Shown: piece by piece, positions 19,839 through 28,921 of the stretch
Layout of the letters: the number at the start of each line of letters is the position of its first letter
Position numbering within the stretch: position 1 is the first letter of the stretch
Position numbers and translations under genes: made by a program
NCBI RefSeq assembly: GCF_006717145.1
Contig: NZ_VFQF01000002.1
Location: 248,001 to 312,000, forward strand
Direction: 5' to 3'
DNA length: 64,000 nt
From: Humibacillus xanthopallidus
Lineage (GTDB): Bacteria > Actinomycetota > Actinomycetes > Actinomycetales > Dermatophilaceae
The notes under the pieces: generated by a model
Database searches by the model: none
Told to the model about the DNA's origin: nothing
The model's input: only the letters and a program-made list of their open reading frames with translations

Positions 19839-20981
19839 TCAGGGGAGCAGCTCCCAGTGGAGGCCGTCGCCCCACGAGCCGTCGGCGACCTCGTCGACGG
19901 CGTGCTCGCGGCCGAACTCCCTGAAGCCGCAGCCCCGCAGCACGCCGTTGCTCGCGGCGTTGTCGGCCGCGGTCTCGGCGACGAGCCGGCGCAGACCGAG
20001 CCCGCCCTCGGCGACGGGGCGCAGGCCGTGGGCGACCGCGAGGCGCGCCGCCGCCGACGCGACGCCGCGCCCACGCGCGCTCGGGAAGAGCTGGTAGCCG
20101 AGCTCGGCGACGTCGCCGATCGGCCCCTGCCGGCTGAAGAGCACCACGCCGCCGAGCGCCCGGTCGGTCTGCGCGTCGGCGACGCACCACTCGACGGCGG
20201 AGCCCTCCGCCATCCGTTCCTCGCGCTGCTGGCGCCAGGTGGCGAACGTCTCGCGCCGCAGCACCGAACGCCCCGGCATCCAGTGGGCCGGGTCGTCGTC
20301 GCGCGGCTCGATCGCGTCGATGTCGGAGGCCCGCCACGGGCGCAGCCGTATGCCGTCCGCCTCGGTCACCGGGGCGGCATACCAGGGCGTGCCCGCCCGG
20401 AGTGTGTCACCGGCCGCGACGCTGCCGGTCCACGTGTCGAGGGCGGCGGGGCCACCGTCGGGGTCGGGGTGGCTCTCGGGGATCGTGCCGTGCATCGTGA
20501 AGCCGCAGGCCCACGCGGTGCGGCGCGAGCCCCAGTTGCCGGCGACGGCGCGCCAGTGGATGCGGGTGAGGGGTGCTCCCCACCCGCCGGTGTCGAAGCC
20601 GTAGCGGCAGACGAGGCGCACGGCGCGTGCCATGACCCCGTGGCCGCGTGCATCGGGGTGCAGGCCGAAGCCGAGCTCGCCGACGGTGACGGACGCGCCG
20701 GGGCGAAGGTCGATCGTGCCGGCGAAGCGGCGCTGGGCGGTGCCGTCGACCCACTCGATGGCCCAGGAGCGCTTGCCTCCGGGCTCCCGCCACGCAGCGG
20801 CGTTCTGCTCGATGAAGCTCAGGGCGTGGTCGCTCGTGTAGCCACGGGGGACGGTCGTCCAGCGCAGGCTGTCCGGGTCGAGGCTCTGCGTGACGATCGC
20901 GTCGGCGTCGAGCGGGGTGTGCGCGCGCAGGGTCACGATGCCGTCGCTCAGTTCGGGGGCCGGTCCGGTCTCGATGCTCAC
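19839..20981 (-). CDS. tandem GNAT-domain N-acetyltransferase (RimJ/RimL type)
   Basis: About 380 residues contain two full GNAT folds. The first (about 1-175) carries ELGFGLHPDARGHGVMARAVRL and the second (about 190-380) carries ELGYQLFPSARGRGVASAAARL; both are the R/Q-x-x-G-x-G/A acetyl-CoA loop. Both halves have the TLRAxxxxDADAI or RLRPWRASDIDAI opening of RimJ/RimL-type enzymes that acetylate N-terminal or small-molecule amines. GTG 20981 was chosen because an AAGGTGG Shine-Dalgarno sequence precedes it and the protein similarity starts there; the frame is open further up to 21143, but that part is not family-like. The gene diverges from the HTH-type protein gene. The substrate is unknown. 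Confidence 0.85.
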   Translation of the reverse strand: MSIETGPAPELSDGIVTLRAHTPLDADAIVTQSLDPDSLRWTTVPRGYTSDHALSFIEQNAAAWREPGGKRSWAIEWVDGTAQRRFAGTIDLRPGASVTVGELGFGLHPDARGHGVMARAVRLVCRYGFDTGGWGAPLTRIHWRAVAGNWGSRRTAWACGFTMHGTIPESHPDPDGGPAALDTWTGSVAAGDTLRAGTPWYAAPVTEADGIRLRPWRASDIDAIEPRDDDPAHWMPGRSVLRRETFATWRQQREERMAEGSAVEWCVADAQTDRALGGVVLFSRQGPIGDVAELGYQLFPSARGRGVASAAARLAVAHGLRPVAEGGLGLRRLVAETAADNAASNGVLRGCGFREFGREHAVDEVADGSWGDGLHWELLP

Positions 20982-21471
20982 CGTCACCACCTTGGCAGGC
21001 GCCCCTGCCGGCCCGCCACCGGGTTGCGCCCCACATCGCGGGCCACCGTCGTGGAGGGGTCCGAGGAGTGCGTCCTGTACGACGCCCCGACGAGGCGCCG
21101 ACGACGCCCCGGGGTGTTGGGGACATGAAAGGCCGGGAGCCATCCCCTGCTGACTCCCGGCCTCATGTGGACCGCATCCCCTCCACAGGCTGCGAGCCGT
21201 TCCCTACGGTAGCCGAACTTTCCGGCGAGCATGCGTACGTTGCGCAATGATGGGGAGAGCGCAACGCAAGCAGGGGTGCGACGTCACGTCACAGGGGCGG
21301 GGGGTCGCCGAAAGGGGTGACAGTGCGCAGTCCCAGGGGTGTCGACGACGCAGAGCCAGAGGCGAGCAGCAGTCGACGGGCGACGCGCAGCCACAGGCCC
21401 GGTCGCTCCGAGCACGACGTCGTGTTGCACCGGCCTTGGTCTCCCGCAACACGTGCCGACGGGGTCCTCAC
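20982..21471. other. long divergent intergenic region with a hairpin
   Basis: About 490 bases separate the GNAT gene (-) from the preferred start of the HTH-type gene (+). A perfect 10-bp inverted repeat (21130-21139 and 21154-21163, 14-base loop) is followed by a relatively A+T-rich stretch at 21205-21250 that could hold the plus-strand promoter. The frame of the downstream gene is open from 21247, so a longer protein is possible, but that extension is Arg-rich and looks noncoding. Confidence 0.45.
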
Positions 21472-23076
21472 GTGAGTCTCCTCGCCGAGATGCAGTGGGT
21501 GCTGCGCAACGCCCGTCAGCACGCCGACGACCCCGCCATGCGCAGCGCGGCAGGCTTCGCCGACGGCGGAGGCCGCGCGCCCACCGTGCATCGCGCACAG
21601 GTCGGGCGCTGGGAGGGCGGACGGGTCGACATCACGCACAGCCTCGTGCGCCGCTACGAGACCGTGCTCGACCTGCCACAGGGGCAGCTCCTCGCCGCCA
21701 TCGACTTCTTCTCCCGCTCGCGCAACCCGGTGCGGCCGGCGGCCACGCTGGCGCCGCCCGGAGAGCCCGACGTCGACGCGACCCTGGCGCTGCTCGAGAA
21801 GGCCCTCGCCGACGAGCGCATGACTGGCCTCGAGTGGGACCACCTGTCCGACAGCCTCGGGCGGATGCCGCACGCCATGGTGCGTTCCGGCGACTGGGAG
21901 CAGCTGTTGCGCCGCGGCATCGAGGAGCTGAGCCTGCACCTCCACCTCGACTACACGCAGCGGGCCGAGGCCGTCGCGCGCCTTGCCGGCCACCCCCGCA
22001 GCGGGCCGATCGTCGCCTCCATGGCCGAGGAGGTCGTCGCCAAGCCCGACGCGACGTTCTACAACGACACGCTCAGCCTCCTGCAGTTCACCGTGCACCC
22101 GCAGGCCCTCTCGACGATGTTCGGCCAGCTGCGCAACCCGACCAACAGCAGCTCGCTGCGGGCTTGCCTCATCGTGCTGACGACCCTCGTCAAGGGCACC
22201 TCGCTCGACCGTGACGTCCGCCTCGAGGCGGCCCGCCTCGCGGTGCGGCACCTGCGCGACCCTGCCCAGCCCTATCGCGTGCACCGGGGCGCGGCCAACC
22301 TCATCCGGGCGCTCGGTCCGTCGGGCACCCACCGGCTCGCGTCGGTGCTGACGGCGGAGGACCGTCGGGTGGCCGCGTCGATCATCCGCGACGGCCGTGC
22401 GGTCAGCGCGCACGCGATCCGCGAGGCGCAGAAGCGGGTGCGGGCTGCGCTCGACCTCGGGGAGGGCCACACCCTCGCCCGCGAGCCGGTGCTCAGCCAG
22501 CTCATCTCGACCGCGCTCGGCGAGACGAACGAGGAGGACCGCTCCAACGCCCTCGCCATCCTCATGATCTCGCCGCAGAGCCGCGTCGTCGGGCGGGTGC
22601 ACGTCGCGGCTCTCGTCGAGTCGCTGCGGCGCTTCGACATGGTCGCGGCCCACGAGAGCCTCGCCGTCCTGACGTGGATGGGGCAGGCCGCCGACCTCGA
22701 CCTCTTCGAACGCCTCGCGCTTGGGGTCAAGACCCCAGCCGACGTGGCGCAGGAGGCGGCCTACGTCGTCGGCAACACGCCTGAGCCACCGACTCGCCGG
22801 CGCGACGAGCGGGAGGTCGCCTTCGCCGAGCGCATCCGCGACGTGGCGGCCGCGGGCACCACGGCGTCCGCACCGCCCGAGAGCCTCGACGCGACGCAGG
22901 ACCGGCTCCGTGGCCTGACCTACGTGCTCGGTATGCGGGGTCGCTACGACCTGCTGCGAGAGGTGCGCGACTCGCTGCCCGACCCGCAGGTCGCGGGCGA
23001 CCCCACCGACGACCCTGCGGGAGGCATCCTCCAGTGGTGGCTCGACCTGCCCGCCCACATCCGCCCGCTCGCGTGA
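21472..23076 (+). CDS. HTH-domain protein with HEAT-like helical C-terminal region (putative regulator)
   Basis: From GTG 21472 this is 534 residues. The N-terminal about 75 residues (LLAEMQWVLRNARQ...VGRWEGGRVDITHSLVRRYETVLDLPQGQL) look like an XRE-type DNA-binding unit in which the 'xxVxRWExG' recognition turn is preserved. The rest is all-helical with HEAT/ARM-like pairs and no enzyme motif. Such long actinobacterial XRE proteins are usually stand-alone regulators of unknown target. No signal peptide or membrane segment is seen. The start is uncertain: in-frame ATG codons at 21247 and 21250 would add 75 basic residues. It is followed 57 bases later by the inositol monophosphatase gene in the same direction. 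Confidence 0.6.
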   Translation: MSLLAEMQWVLRNARQHADDPAMRSAAGFADGGGRAPTVHRAQVGRWEGGRVDITHSLVRRYETVLDLPQGQLLAAIDFFSRSRNPVRPAATLAPPGEPDVDATLALLEKALADERMTGLEWDHLSDSLGRMPHAMVRSGDWEQLLRRGIEELSLHLHLDYTQRAEAVARLAGHPRSGPIVASMAEEVVAKPDATFYNDTLSLLQFTVHPQALSTMFGQLRNPTNSSSLRACLIVLTTLVKGTSLDRDVRLEAARLAVRHLRDPAQPYRVHRGAANLIRALGPSGTHRLASVLTAEDRRVAASIIRDGRAVSAHAIREAQKRVRAALDLGEGHTLAREPVLSQLISTALGETNEEDRSNALAILMISPQSRVVGRVHVAALVESLRRFDMVAAHESLAVLTWMGQAADLDLFERLALGVKTPADVAQEAAYVVGNTPEPPTRRRDEREVAFAERIRDVAAAGTTASAPPESLDATQDRLRGLTYVLGMRGRYDLLREVRDSLPDPQVAGDPTDDPAGGILQWWLDLPAHIRPLA

Positions 23077-23133
23077 GCTCCCGCCAGGTGGAGCGGCCGG
23101 GGCGCCGCGGCTGCTGACCACTACGTTGGGGGT

Positions 23134-23937
23134 GTGGATACGGATGCCGTGCTCGCCCTCCTGCAGGACGTCGCCGCCGAGGTGATCAACCCCCGCTTCC
23201 GTGCCCTCGCCGACGGCGAGATCCACGAGAAGAACCCCGGCGACCTCGTCACCGACGCCGACCGGGAGGCCGAGGTGCTCATCACCGCCGCGCTCGTCGC
23301 GGCCTACCCCGACTGCGTCGTGCTCGGGGAGGAGGCGCACTCGGCCGACGCGTCGCTCATGGAGCGGTATGCCGCGGCCGACCACGCCTTCACCGTCGAC
23401 CCCGTCGACGGCACGAAGAACTTCGTGCACGGCTCCAAGGACCACGCCGTCATGGCGAGCGAGACCCGCGATGGCGAGGTCGTGCGGGCCTGGATCTGGC
23501 AGCCGCAGCACGACCTCGGCTACGTCGCCGAGCGCGGCGGTGGCACGTGGCGCCACTCGGCCGCCGGCGTCGACCGGCTCGCGGTGGCGCCTCCGTCCGA
23601 GGTCGCAGGCCTCCGCGGACGCACCTCCCGTCGCGACTGGGTCGGCCGGTCGCTCGCGGGCCTCCCGCCGATGGCCCTCACGTGGGTGTCCTGCGGCATC
23701 GACTACCCCAAGCTCGTCGAGGGCGAAGCCGACTACGTGCTCTACCACTCGGCCGCCCCGTGGGACCACGTGCCCGGTGCGCTGCTGCTCGCCGAGGCGG
23801 GCGGCGCCGTGGGCACGCCCGACGGCCGCCCCTACAGCCCGCGCGACGTCGCGCCCCCCGGCCTCGTCGCCGCGGCCGACCGGACGGCATACGACCGGGT
23901 ATGCCGTGCGCTCGCGTCGAGCGACCGCCCCGCCTGA
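23134..23937 (+). CDS. inositol monophosphatase family protein
   Basis: This 267-residue cytoplasmic Mg2+-dependent phosphatase of the IMPase/FIG superfamily has all its metal-site motifs: GDLVTDADREAE near residue 36, GEE at about 65-67, DPVDGTKNF from Asp89, and PWDHVPGALLLAEAGG with Asp211. The length is typical. GTG 23134 starts the family match and lies in TGGGGGTGTG, a modest ribosome binding context. Members act on inositol phosphates, histidinol phosphate, 3'-phosphoadenosine phosphates or sugar bisphosphates; which one cannot be told here. The BenE gene follows after 7 bases, suggesting one transcript, although the functions are not obviously linked. Confidence 0.88.
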   Translation: MDTDAVLALLQDVAAEVINPRFRALADGEIHEKNPGDLVTDADREAEVLITAALVAAYPDCVVLGEEAHSADASLMERYAAADHAFTVDPVDGTKNFVHGSKDHAVMASETRDGEVVRAWIWQPQHDLGYVAERGGGTWRHSAAGVDRLAVAPPSEVAGLRGRTSRRDWVGRSLAGLPPMALTWVSCGIDYPKLVEGEADYVLYHSAAPWDHVPGALLLAEAGGAVGTPDGRPYSPRDVAPPGLVAAADRTAYDRVCRALASSDRPA

Positions 23938-23944
23938 GGGCTCG

Positions 23945-25171
23945 GTGACCTCCTCACCCGCCGCCGTGGCGGCGGTGCCGGCGCCCCACGGCTCGACCGG
24001 GCATGCCGTGCTCGCCGGTGTCGTGTGCGGCCTCGTCGGGTTCACGAGCTCCTTCGCCGTCGTCCTCACGGGACTGCACGCGGTGGGCGCGACGGCGGAG
24101 CAGGCGGCGTCGGGTCTGCTCGTGCTCTGCGTGACGATGGGTCTCGGCTGCGTGCTCTTCTCCTGGCGGCTGAGGATGCCCGTCACGATGGCGTGGTCGA
24201 CTCCGGGGGCGGCTCTGCTCGTGGCGGCTGCCGTCCCCAACGGTGGATTCGCCTCTGCGGTGGGCGCTTTCGTCGTCTGCGGGGCGCTGCTCGCCCTGTG
24301 CGGTCTCATTCGCCCCCTCGAGCGTCTCGTCGAGTCGATCCCGGTCCCCTTGGCGAGCGCAATGCTCGCCGGGGTCCTCCTCACGCTCTGCGTGGCACCC
24401 TTCCGGGCCGTCGTCGCCTCGCCGGCAGCCATCGCGCCGGTCATGGTCGTGTGGCTGCTGCTCGTCGCGTTCGCCCGGCGGTGGGCGGTCATCGGTGCGC
24501 TCGTCGCGGCCGTGGTCGTCATGGCGGTGACCGGGGTCTTCGGCACCCTCGATGTCGGGCAGCTCTCTCCCGCAGTCACTTTCGTGGCACCGAGGTGGGA
24601 CGTCACTTCCATGGTCGCCATCGGCCTGCCGCTCTTCATCGTCACGATGACGAGCCAGAACATCCCCGGCATCGCGGTGCTCGGCTCCTTCGGCTACCGC
24701 CTCGGCATGCGTGCCCCACTGCTCTACACGGGCGGCGCGAGCGTCGTCGGGGCGCTCGGGGGAGGGCACGCCATCAACCTCGCCGCGATCTCCGCGGCGC
24801 TCGCCGCCGGGCCGGAGGCGCATCCCGACCGCAACCGCCGCTGGATCGCCGGGGTCTCGTGCGGAGTCACCTACCTTGCCTTCGGGCCGCTCGCGGGGAT
24901 CGTCACGGCCGCGGCGCGGTCGGCGCCCGCAGGCCTCATCGAGACGATCGCCGGGCTGGCCCTGCTCGGCACCTTCGCCGCGTCGGCCGCTGCCGCGCTC
25001 GCCGACCCGGCGTCACGCGAGGCCGGCGCGGTGACCCTCGTCGTCGCGGCGTCCGGCGTCACGATCGCCGGGGTCGGCGCTGCCTTCTGGGGCCTGGTGG
25101 CCGGCGTCATCGTCCTCGCAGCGCTCGCGGTCGAGCGCCGGAGGCGCCGCCCCCCGCAGCCGACCACCTAG
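23945..25171 (+). CDS. benE: BenE-family benzoate/H+ symporter-like membrane protein
   Basis: This 408-residue, very hydrophobic protein has about 11-12 membrane spans. It matches the BenE family through MPVTMAWSTPGAALL, the MTSQNIPGIAVLGSFGYR segment and the GGGHAINLAAISAAL stretch. The family imports aromatic carboxylates such as benzoate with protons, or in some cases has an unknown aromatic substrate. GTG 23945 was chosen because GAGGG lies 4 bases upstream and the preceding gene's stop is at 23937. No benzoate catabolic gene is near, so the substrate is uncertain. The gene ends convergently with the hemerythrin gene. Confidence 0.85.
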   Translation: MTSSPAAVAAVPAPHGSTGHAVLAGVVCGLVGFTSSFAVVLTGLHAVGATAEQAASGLLVLCVTMGLGCVLFSWRLRMPVTMAWSTPGAALLVAAAVPNGGFASAVGAFVVCGALLALCGLIRPLERLVESIPVPLASAMLAGVLLTLCVAPFRAVVASPAAIAPVMVVWLLLVAFARRWAVIGALVAAVVVMAVTGVFGTLDVGQLSPAVTFVAPRWDVTSMVAIGLPLFIVTMTSQNIPGIAVLGSFGYRLGMRAPLLYTGGASVVGALGGGHAINLAAISAALAAGPEAHPDRNRRWIAGVSCGVTYLAFGPLAGIVTAAARSAPAGLIETIAGLALLGTFAASAAAALADPASREAGAVTLVVAASGVTIAGVGAAFWGLVAGVIVLAALAVERRRRRPPQPTT

Positions 25172-25175
25172 CAAA

Positions 25176-25231
25176 GTCGAGTGGCCACACCTGGTCGCTT
25201 CCTGCACGTCGAGTGGCCAGACCTGGTCGCT
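25176..25231. repeat. 24-bp direct repeat pair between convergent genes
   Basis: A 24-base unit containing GTCGAGTGGCCA and CCTGGTCGCT occurs at 25176-25199 and again at 25208-25231 with one mismatch. It occupies most of the 77-base gap between the convergent benE and hemerythrin genes. It has the same intergenic placement as the AATCGAAAGAGCA family but an unrelated sequence. Confidence 0.75.
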
Positions 25232-25248
25232 CGACCACCGTCGAGCGC

Positions 25249-25884
25249 CTACTCCTTGGCGGCCGAGGGGGAGGCCTTCTTCGACGCAGCCTTGCGAGCC
25301 GGCTGAGCGGCCTTGGTCGCCTTCTTCGCCGCACGGGCAGCCCGCTTCGCGGTCGCCGAGGTCGTGGCGCCCTTGCGCGATGCGACGTAGCGCTTGGGGT
25401 CCTTGTCAACCGGGCTCACGCCAGAGGCGGCCTTGAGCGACTCGTAGCGCAGGAACTGCACCGCGATCTCGTGCCGCAGCTCGAGGCTCGCCCGCTGCCG
25501 GAAGTCCGCGAGGTCCTGGCGCTCCTCCTCGCCCATGTGGTCGCTGTTGTGCACGTTGGCGTCGATGACGCCGGTCCACCAGGCCGCCGACCCCGTCTTG
25601 CAGCGAGCGACCTTGCGGATGGCGGCCCGCAGCTCGTTGTGGTCCTTGACGGCGTCCTCGACCTCCTCGTCGACGGACTCGGCGTCGGCCCCACCGGTGC
25701 CGAGTCGGAGCAGCTCGGGATAGAAGAACTGCTCCTCCGCCTCCGCGTGCGTCTCGAGCAGGATCGCGAGCCGGGTCCAGATCGCCGCCAGCCCTTCGTG
25801 GTCGTCGCGCGGCCACTCCTCGAGCATCGCGAACATCCGGCGCTGCTCGTCGTGCTGGTGCGCGATCACCTCGGTGATGTCCAC
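25249..25884 (-). CDS. hemerythrin HHE-domain protein with Lys/Ala-rich tail
   Basis: This is 211 residues from GTG 25884, which has GAGGAG 9 bases upstream. Residues about 1-150 form a hemerythrin-like four-helix bundle: IAHQHDEQRRMF, ETHAEAEEQFFYPE, KDHNELRAAI and HNSDHMGEEERQDL supply the His and Glu residues for a di-iron site. Members sense or buffer oxygen, nitric oxide or iron. From about residue 160 the chain becomes a histone-H1-like tail rich in Lys, Ala and Ser, which is common in actinobacteria and may bind DNA or polyanions (inference). It is cytoplasmic and monocistronic. Confidence 0.85.
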   Translation of the reverse strand: MDITEVIAHQHDEQRRMFAMLEEWPRDDHEGLAAIWTRLAILLETHAEAEEQFFYPELLRLGTGGADAESVDEEVEDAVKDHNELRAAIRKVARCKTGSAAWWTGVIDANVHNSDHMGEEERQDLADFRQRASLELRHEIAVQFLRYESLKAASGVSPVDKDPKRYVASRKGATTSATAKRAARAAKKATKAAQPARKAASKKASPSAAKE

Positions 25885-26022
25885 GGGTGCGGTCTCCTCG
25901 TCTCGGCGGTCACGGGTCAGGTGGGTCCACTCTGCACGACGTTGCGCGTTTCGGGTATCACCGGTGGTGCCCCGTGCCACCGTGGAGCAGGACGTTCACC
26001 TCAGTGCGGGAGGCGGTTGGTC

Positions 26023-27444
26023 ATGACGAGCAACGACCTGGTCGTGGTGCTTCCGGGGATCACCGGCAGCACCCTCGGCGTGAGAGGGGCGGACGGCTCG
26101 CCCGCCAGCGAGAACCTCATCTGGGCTCCGAGCGCAGGCGCGGTGTGGAAGCTGCTGACCGGGGGCAACTCCATCCTCAAGAAGGCGCTCCCCGAGGGCA
26201 TCGGCGACGCCGCACCCGACGACGGCGTCGAGCCCGTCGCGCTCATGCCCGACGTCCACGTGCTGCCGGGCATCTGGACCCCGATCCGCGGCTACGACGT
26301 GCTCATCGACGCGCTCGAAGGCCTCGGCTACAAGCGCGACAACGGCCCCAAGCCGCCCAACCTCGTCGCGTTCCCCTACGACTGGCGCCTGTCCAACCGC
26401 TACAACGGCGAGCGGCTGAAGACCGTCGTCGAGCCCGCCCTCGAGCGGTTGCGCGCCCAGGGCGGCGCCTCGGCAGACGCGCAGGTCGTCTTCGTCGTCC
26501 ACTCGATGGGCGGCCTCGTCGCCCGGTGGTACATCGAGAAGTGCGGAGGCGCGGAGGTGACCCGCAAGCTCATCACGCTCGGCACTCCCTGGCGTGGCGC
26601 GACCGGTGCGCTCGAGCAGCTCGTCAACGGCGTCAAGAAGGGGATCGGTCCGATCCACATCGACCTCACCGACTTCTCACGGAGCATGCCGTCGCTCTAC
26701 CAGCTGCTGCCGGAGTTCGCGTGCATCAGCTCGCCGGGAGGCTATGCGAAGACGACGGAGGTCTCGGTGCCCAACCTCAGCACGGCGATGGTCGCCGACG
26801 CGATGGCCTTCCAGATGGACCTGCAGGCCGCCGAGTCGGCCCGCGCGGCGAGCCGCGACATGACCCACATGATCGTCGGCATCCGTCAGCCGACGGCGAC
26901 GACGGTCGAGCTCTCGGGGGGCCAGGCGACGGCCTACCAGAACTTCGGCAACGACAACGACTACGGCGACAGCACCGTGCCGCTCACCGGCGCGGTCGGT
27001 CTCGGCCAGGCCCTGGACACGAACATCATCGTGCGGGTGCCCGAGCAGCACACGAACCTCCAGTGCAACCAGTTCGTCCTCGACCAGGTGCAGGAGATCC
27101 TCACCGCGCAGCCGGTGCGCCGCCGCGAGCTGAAGTCGGTGTCGGTGCGTGCGTCGGTGCCCGACCTCGTGACGCAGGGCTCGGGTCTCAAGGTGGCCTT
27201 CGACCTCGAGGCCGACGACCCGGACGCAGAGCCCCCCGCGGTGCCCGTCACCGTCACGGTGCGCAGCGCCAAGGGCAAGGTGCTCGCCACGGCCAAGCCC
27301 ACGCTCCGAGGAGGCCACGGGGTCACGACCTTCGCCGACCTCCCGCCCGGCACGCACACGGTGACGGTCGACGGCTCGGCCCCGTCGTCGCTCGTGCGCC
27401 CCATCACCTCCACAGCCGTCGTCTGGCCCAAGCCGGTCACCTGA
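26023..27444 (+). CDS. LCAT-like alpha/beta-hydrolase (phospholipase/acyltransferase fold)
   Basis: This 473-residue protein belongs to the lecithin:cholesterol acyltransferase-like family (PF02450). It opens with VVVLPGITGSTL, the family's N-terminal strand and oxyanion loop. The nucleophile elbow VVHSMGGLVARW places Ser161; GDSTVPL gives Asp316 and PEQHTNL gives His343, a full catalytic triad. NLVAFPYDWRLSNRYN is the family's 'YDWR' segment. There is no signal peptide, so it is probably intracellular. Residues about 375-473 form an extra beta-sandwich-like C-terminal domain not usual in the family. ATG 26023 is preceded by GGGAGGCGG. The substrate, lipid ester or protein-bound acyl group, is unknown. 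Confidence 0.8.
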   Translation: MTSNDLVVVLPGITGSTLGVRGADGSPASENLIWAPSAGAVWKLLTGGNSILKKALPEGIGDAAPDDGVEPVALMPDVHVLPGIWTPIRGYDVLIDALEGLGYKRDNGPKPPNLVAFPYDWRLSNRYNGERLKTVVEPALERLRAQGGASADAQVVFVVHSMGGLVARWYIEKCGGAEVTRKLITLGTPWRGATGALEQLVNGVKKGIGPIHIDLTDFSRSMPSLYQLLPEFACISSPGGYAKTTEVSVPNLSTAMVADAMAFQMDLQAAESARAASRDMTHMIVGIRQPTATTVELSGGQATAYQNFGNDNDYGDSTVPLTGAVGLGQALDTNIIVRVPEQHTNLQCNQFVLDQVQEILTAQPVRRRELKSVSVRASVPDLVTQGSGLKVAFDLEADDPDAEPPAVPVTVTVRSAKGKVLATAKPTLRGGHGVTTFADLPPGTHTVTVDGSAPSSLVRPITSTAVVWPKPVT

Positions 27445-27530
27445 CCCGGGCACGATCGAGGGCAGCGAGGACCGGAGGCTGTCGGCGCCGAGTGCCACAG
27501 TGGATCACCACGAGAGAGAAGGAGATCCGC

Positions 27531-27986
27531 ATGAGCGACAGTGCCGCCGCCTCGGGCGCCAACGACTCCGAGGCCGCCAATGACGCCAAGGACGTCACGG
27601 TCAGGTTCGACTGCATCGCCCTCGACTGCGCAGACCCTGCCGGGGTGGCGCGCTTCTATGCCGACCTGATCGGGGGCACCGTACGTGGCGAGGGTGACGA
27701 GGACGGTGACTGGTTCGACGTGCTGTGGGACGGCCCGCGCATCTCGACCCAGCTCGCGCCCAACCACGAGTCGCCCGACTGGCCCCGTGGGCAGCAGCAG
27801 GCGCACCTCGACTTCGTCGTCGCCGACGTCGCCTCAGCGCACGAGCGGGTGCTCGCGCTCGGAGGCACGGCCCTCGACCCCGTCGAGCCGCCGCAGCCCG
27901 CACCCGAGCGGGGCTTCCGCGTCTATGCCGACCCGGCCGGCCACCCGTTCTGCCTCTGCCGGCCCACCAGGGAGGCCTGGGGCTGA
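27531..27986 (+). CDS. VOC-superfamily (glyoxalase/bleomycin-resistance-like) protein
   Basis: This 151-residue protein is led by a 20-residue low-complexity segment. The core RFDCIALDCADPAGVARFYADLIGG...WPRGQQQAHLDFVVADVASAHERVLALGG...RVYADPAGHPFCLC is the two-module beta-alpha-beta-beta-beta fold of single-domain VOC proteins, closest to the 'glyoxalase-like' PF18029 group. The start ATG 27531 follows AGAAGGAGATCCGC, a strong site. Its last 64 bases overlap the 3' end of the convergent N-acetyltransferase gene. No specific substrate can be assigned. Confidence 0.8.
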   Translation: MSDSAAASGANDSEAANDAKDVTVRFDCIALDCADPAGVARFYADLIGGTVRGEGDEDGDWFDVLWDGPRISTQLAPNHESPDWPRGQQQAHLDFVVADVASAHERVLALGGTALDPVEPPQPAPERGFRVYADPAGHPFCLCRPTREAWG

Positions 27987-28888
27987 GCAGGGCCACCGCC
28001 TGCCGATTCCGATGCCGATGGCGATTCCGTATGCCGTCCGCTCAGCACGATCCCGAAGTGGCCGGCCAGCGCGGTGGCCACCTCGTCGTCGGCGAGCTCG
28101 ACCTCGTCGCGCCGACCGTGCGTCGTCGTGATGAGCCGTTGACCGCTCAGGGTCACCCGCCCGGTGGGCGTCAGTCGTGAGGCGACCCGCTGGCGGGCGA
28201 AGTGGCTCTCCGGCGAGGTCTGCTGCCAGCGGTTGCGGGGCTCGAAGTCCGCGAGCCGGTGCGGCGTCGTCGTGAAGACGTACTGTGTCCGCCACTCGCC
28301 GACGTCGCGATCCGTCGGGAGGCTCCGGGCCTCCGTGCGGTCATGAGCATGACGACGCTCGCGGTAGTGCCAGGTGTCCCCGACCTGCGCCAGCCCGACG
28401 TCCTTGCCCCGTTCGTGAACCGAGATGCCGTCACGAAGGGGCAGCGGCTCGATGAAGGCGTCGCCGAAGCCGACGTCGGCCAGCAACGGTTCTGGGAGGT
28501 CGGGTGAGGTGACGACGAGGGCGAGGTGGTCGAAGTCGTCGGTGAGCCCGCCGTCGGCGGTGGACACGCGCGCGGAGACGAGGTCGACGGCATACCCCAG
28601 CGAGCGCAGCAGCGCGGCGAAGAGCCCGCCCAGCTCGTAGCAGTAGCCGCCACGGCGCCGAACAACGACCTTGGTGTGCAGGTGGTCGACGTCGAGCCTG
28701 ATCGTTCGGCCCAGCTCGATGTCGAGGTTCTCGAACGGCACCCGCATGAGGTGGGCCCGGTGCAGCGACGCCAGCGCGCCGAGCGTCGGAGCCTCGGGCG
28801 CGACCACCCCGAGCCGCGCGAGGTAGGCAGCCACCTCGGCGGGCCCGAGCGAGTCGGTCGCGGCGTCAGTCGTCGTCGATGAGGTCAC
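27923..28888 (-). CDS. nat: arylamine N-acetyltransferase
   Basis: This is 321 residues from GTG 28888. The triad of the NAT family is complete: Cys83 in RRGGYCYELGG, His121 in DFDHLALVV and Asp138 in LADVGFGD. It transfers acetyl (or propionyl) from CoA to arylamines and hydrazines; mycobacterial members also affect cell-envelope lipids. The usual length is about 275-285 residues. Here about 35 extra Ser/Gly/Pro-rich C-terminal residues are encoded across the 3' end of the convergent VOC gene, which suggests read-through after loss of an older stop. GTG 28888 was preferred to the upstream codon at 28909 because the family match begins just after it. Confidence 0.88.
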   Translation of the reverse strand: MTSSTTTDAATDSLGPAEVAAYLARLGVVAPEAPTLGALASLHRAHLMRVPFENLDIELGRTIRLDVDHLHTKVVVRRRGGYCYELGGLFAALLRSLGYAVDLVSARVSTADGGLTDDFDHLALVVTSPDLPEPLLADVGFGDAFIEPLPLRDGISVHERGKDVGLAQVGDTWHYRERRHAHDRTEARSLPTDRDVGEWRTQYVFTTTPHRLADFEPRNRWQQTSPESHFARQRVASRLTPTGRVTLSGQRLITTTHGRRDEVELADDEVATALAGHFGIVLSGRHTESPSASESAGGGPAQPQASLVGRQRQNGWPAGSA

Positions 28889-28921
28889 CTGACCATCGTG
28901 TGACCTCAAGGGGGCTCGAGG

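Noticed and set aside
21289-24672. 1,127-residue minus-strand frame
   Set aside because: It runs opposite three well-supported plus-strand genes (HTH-type, IMPase, BenE) and has shadow composition.
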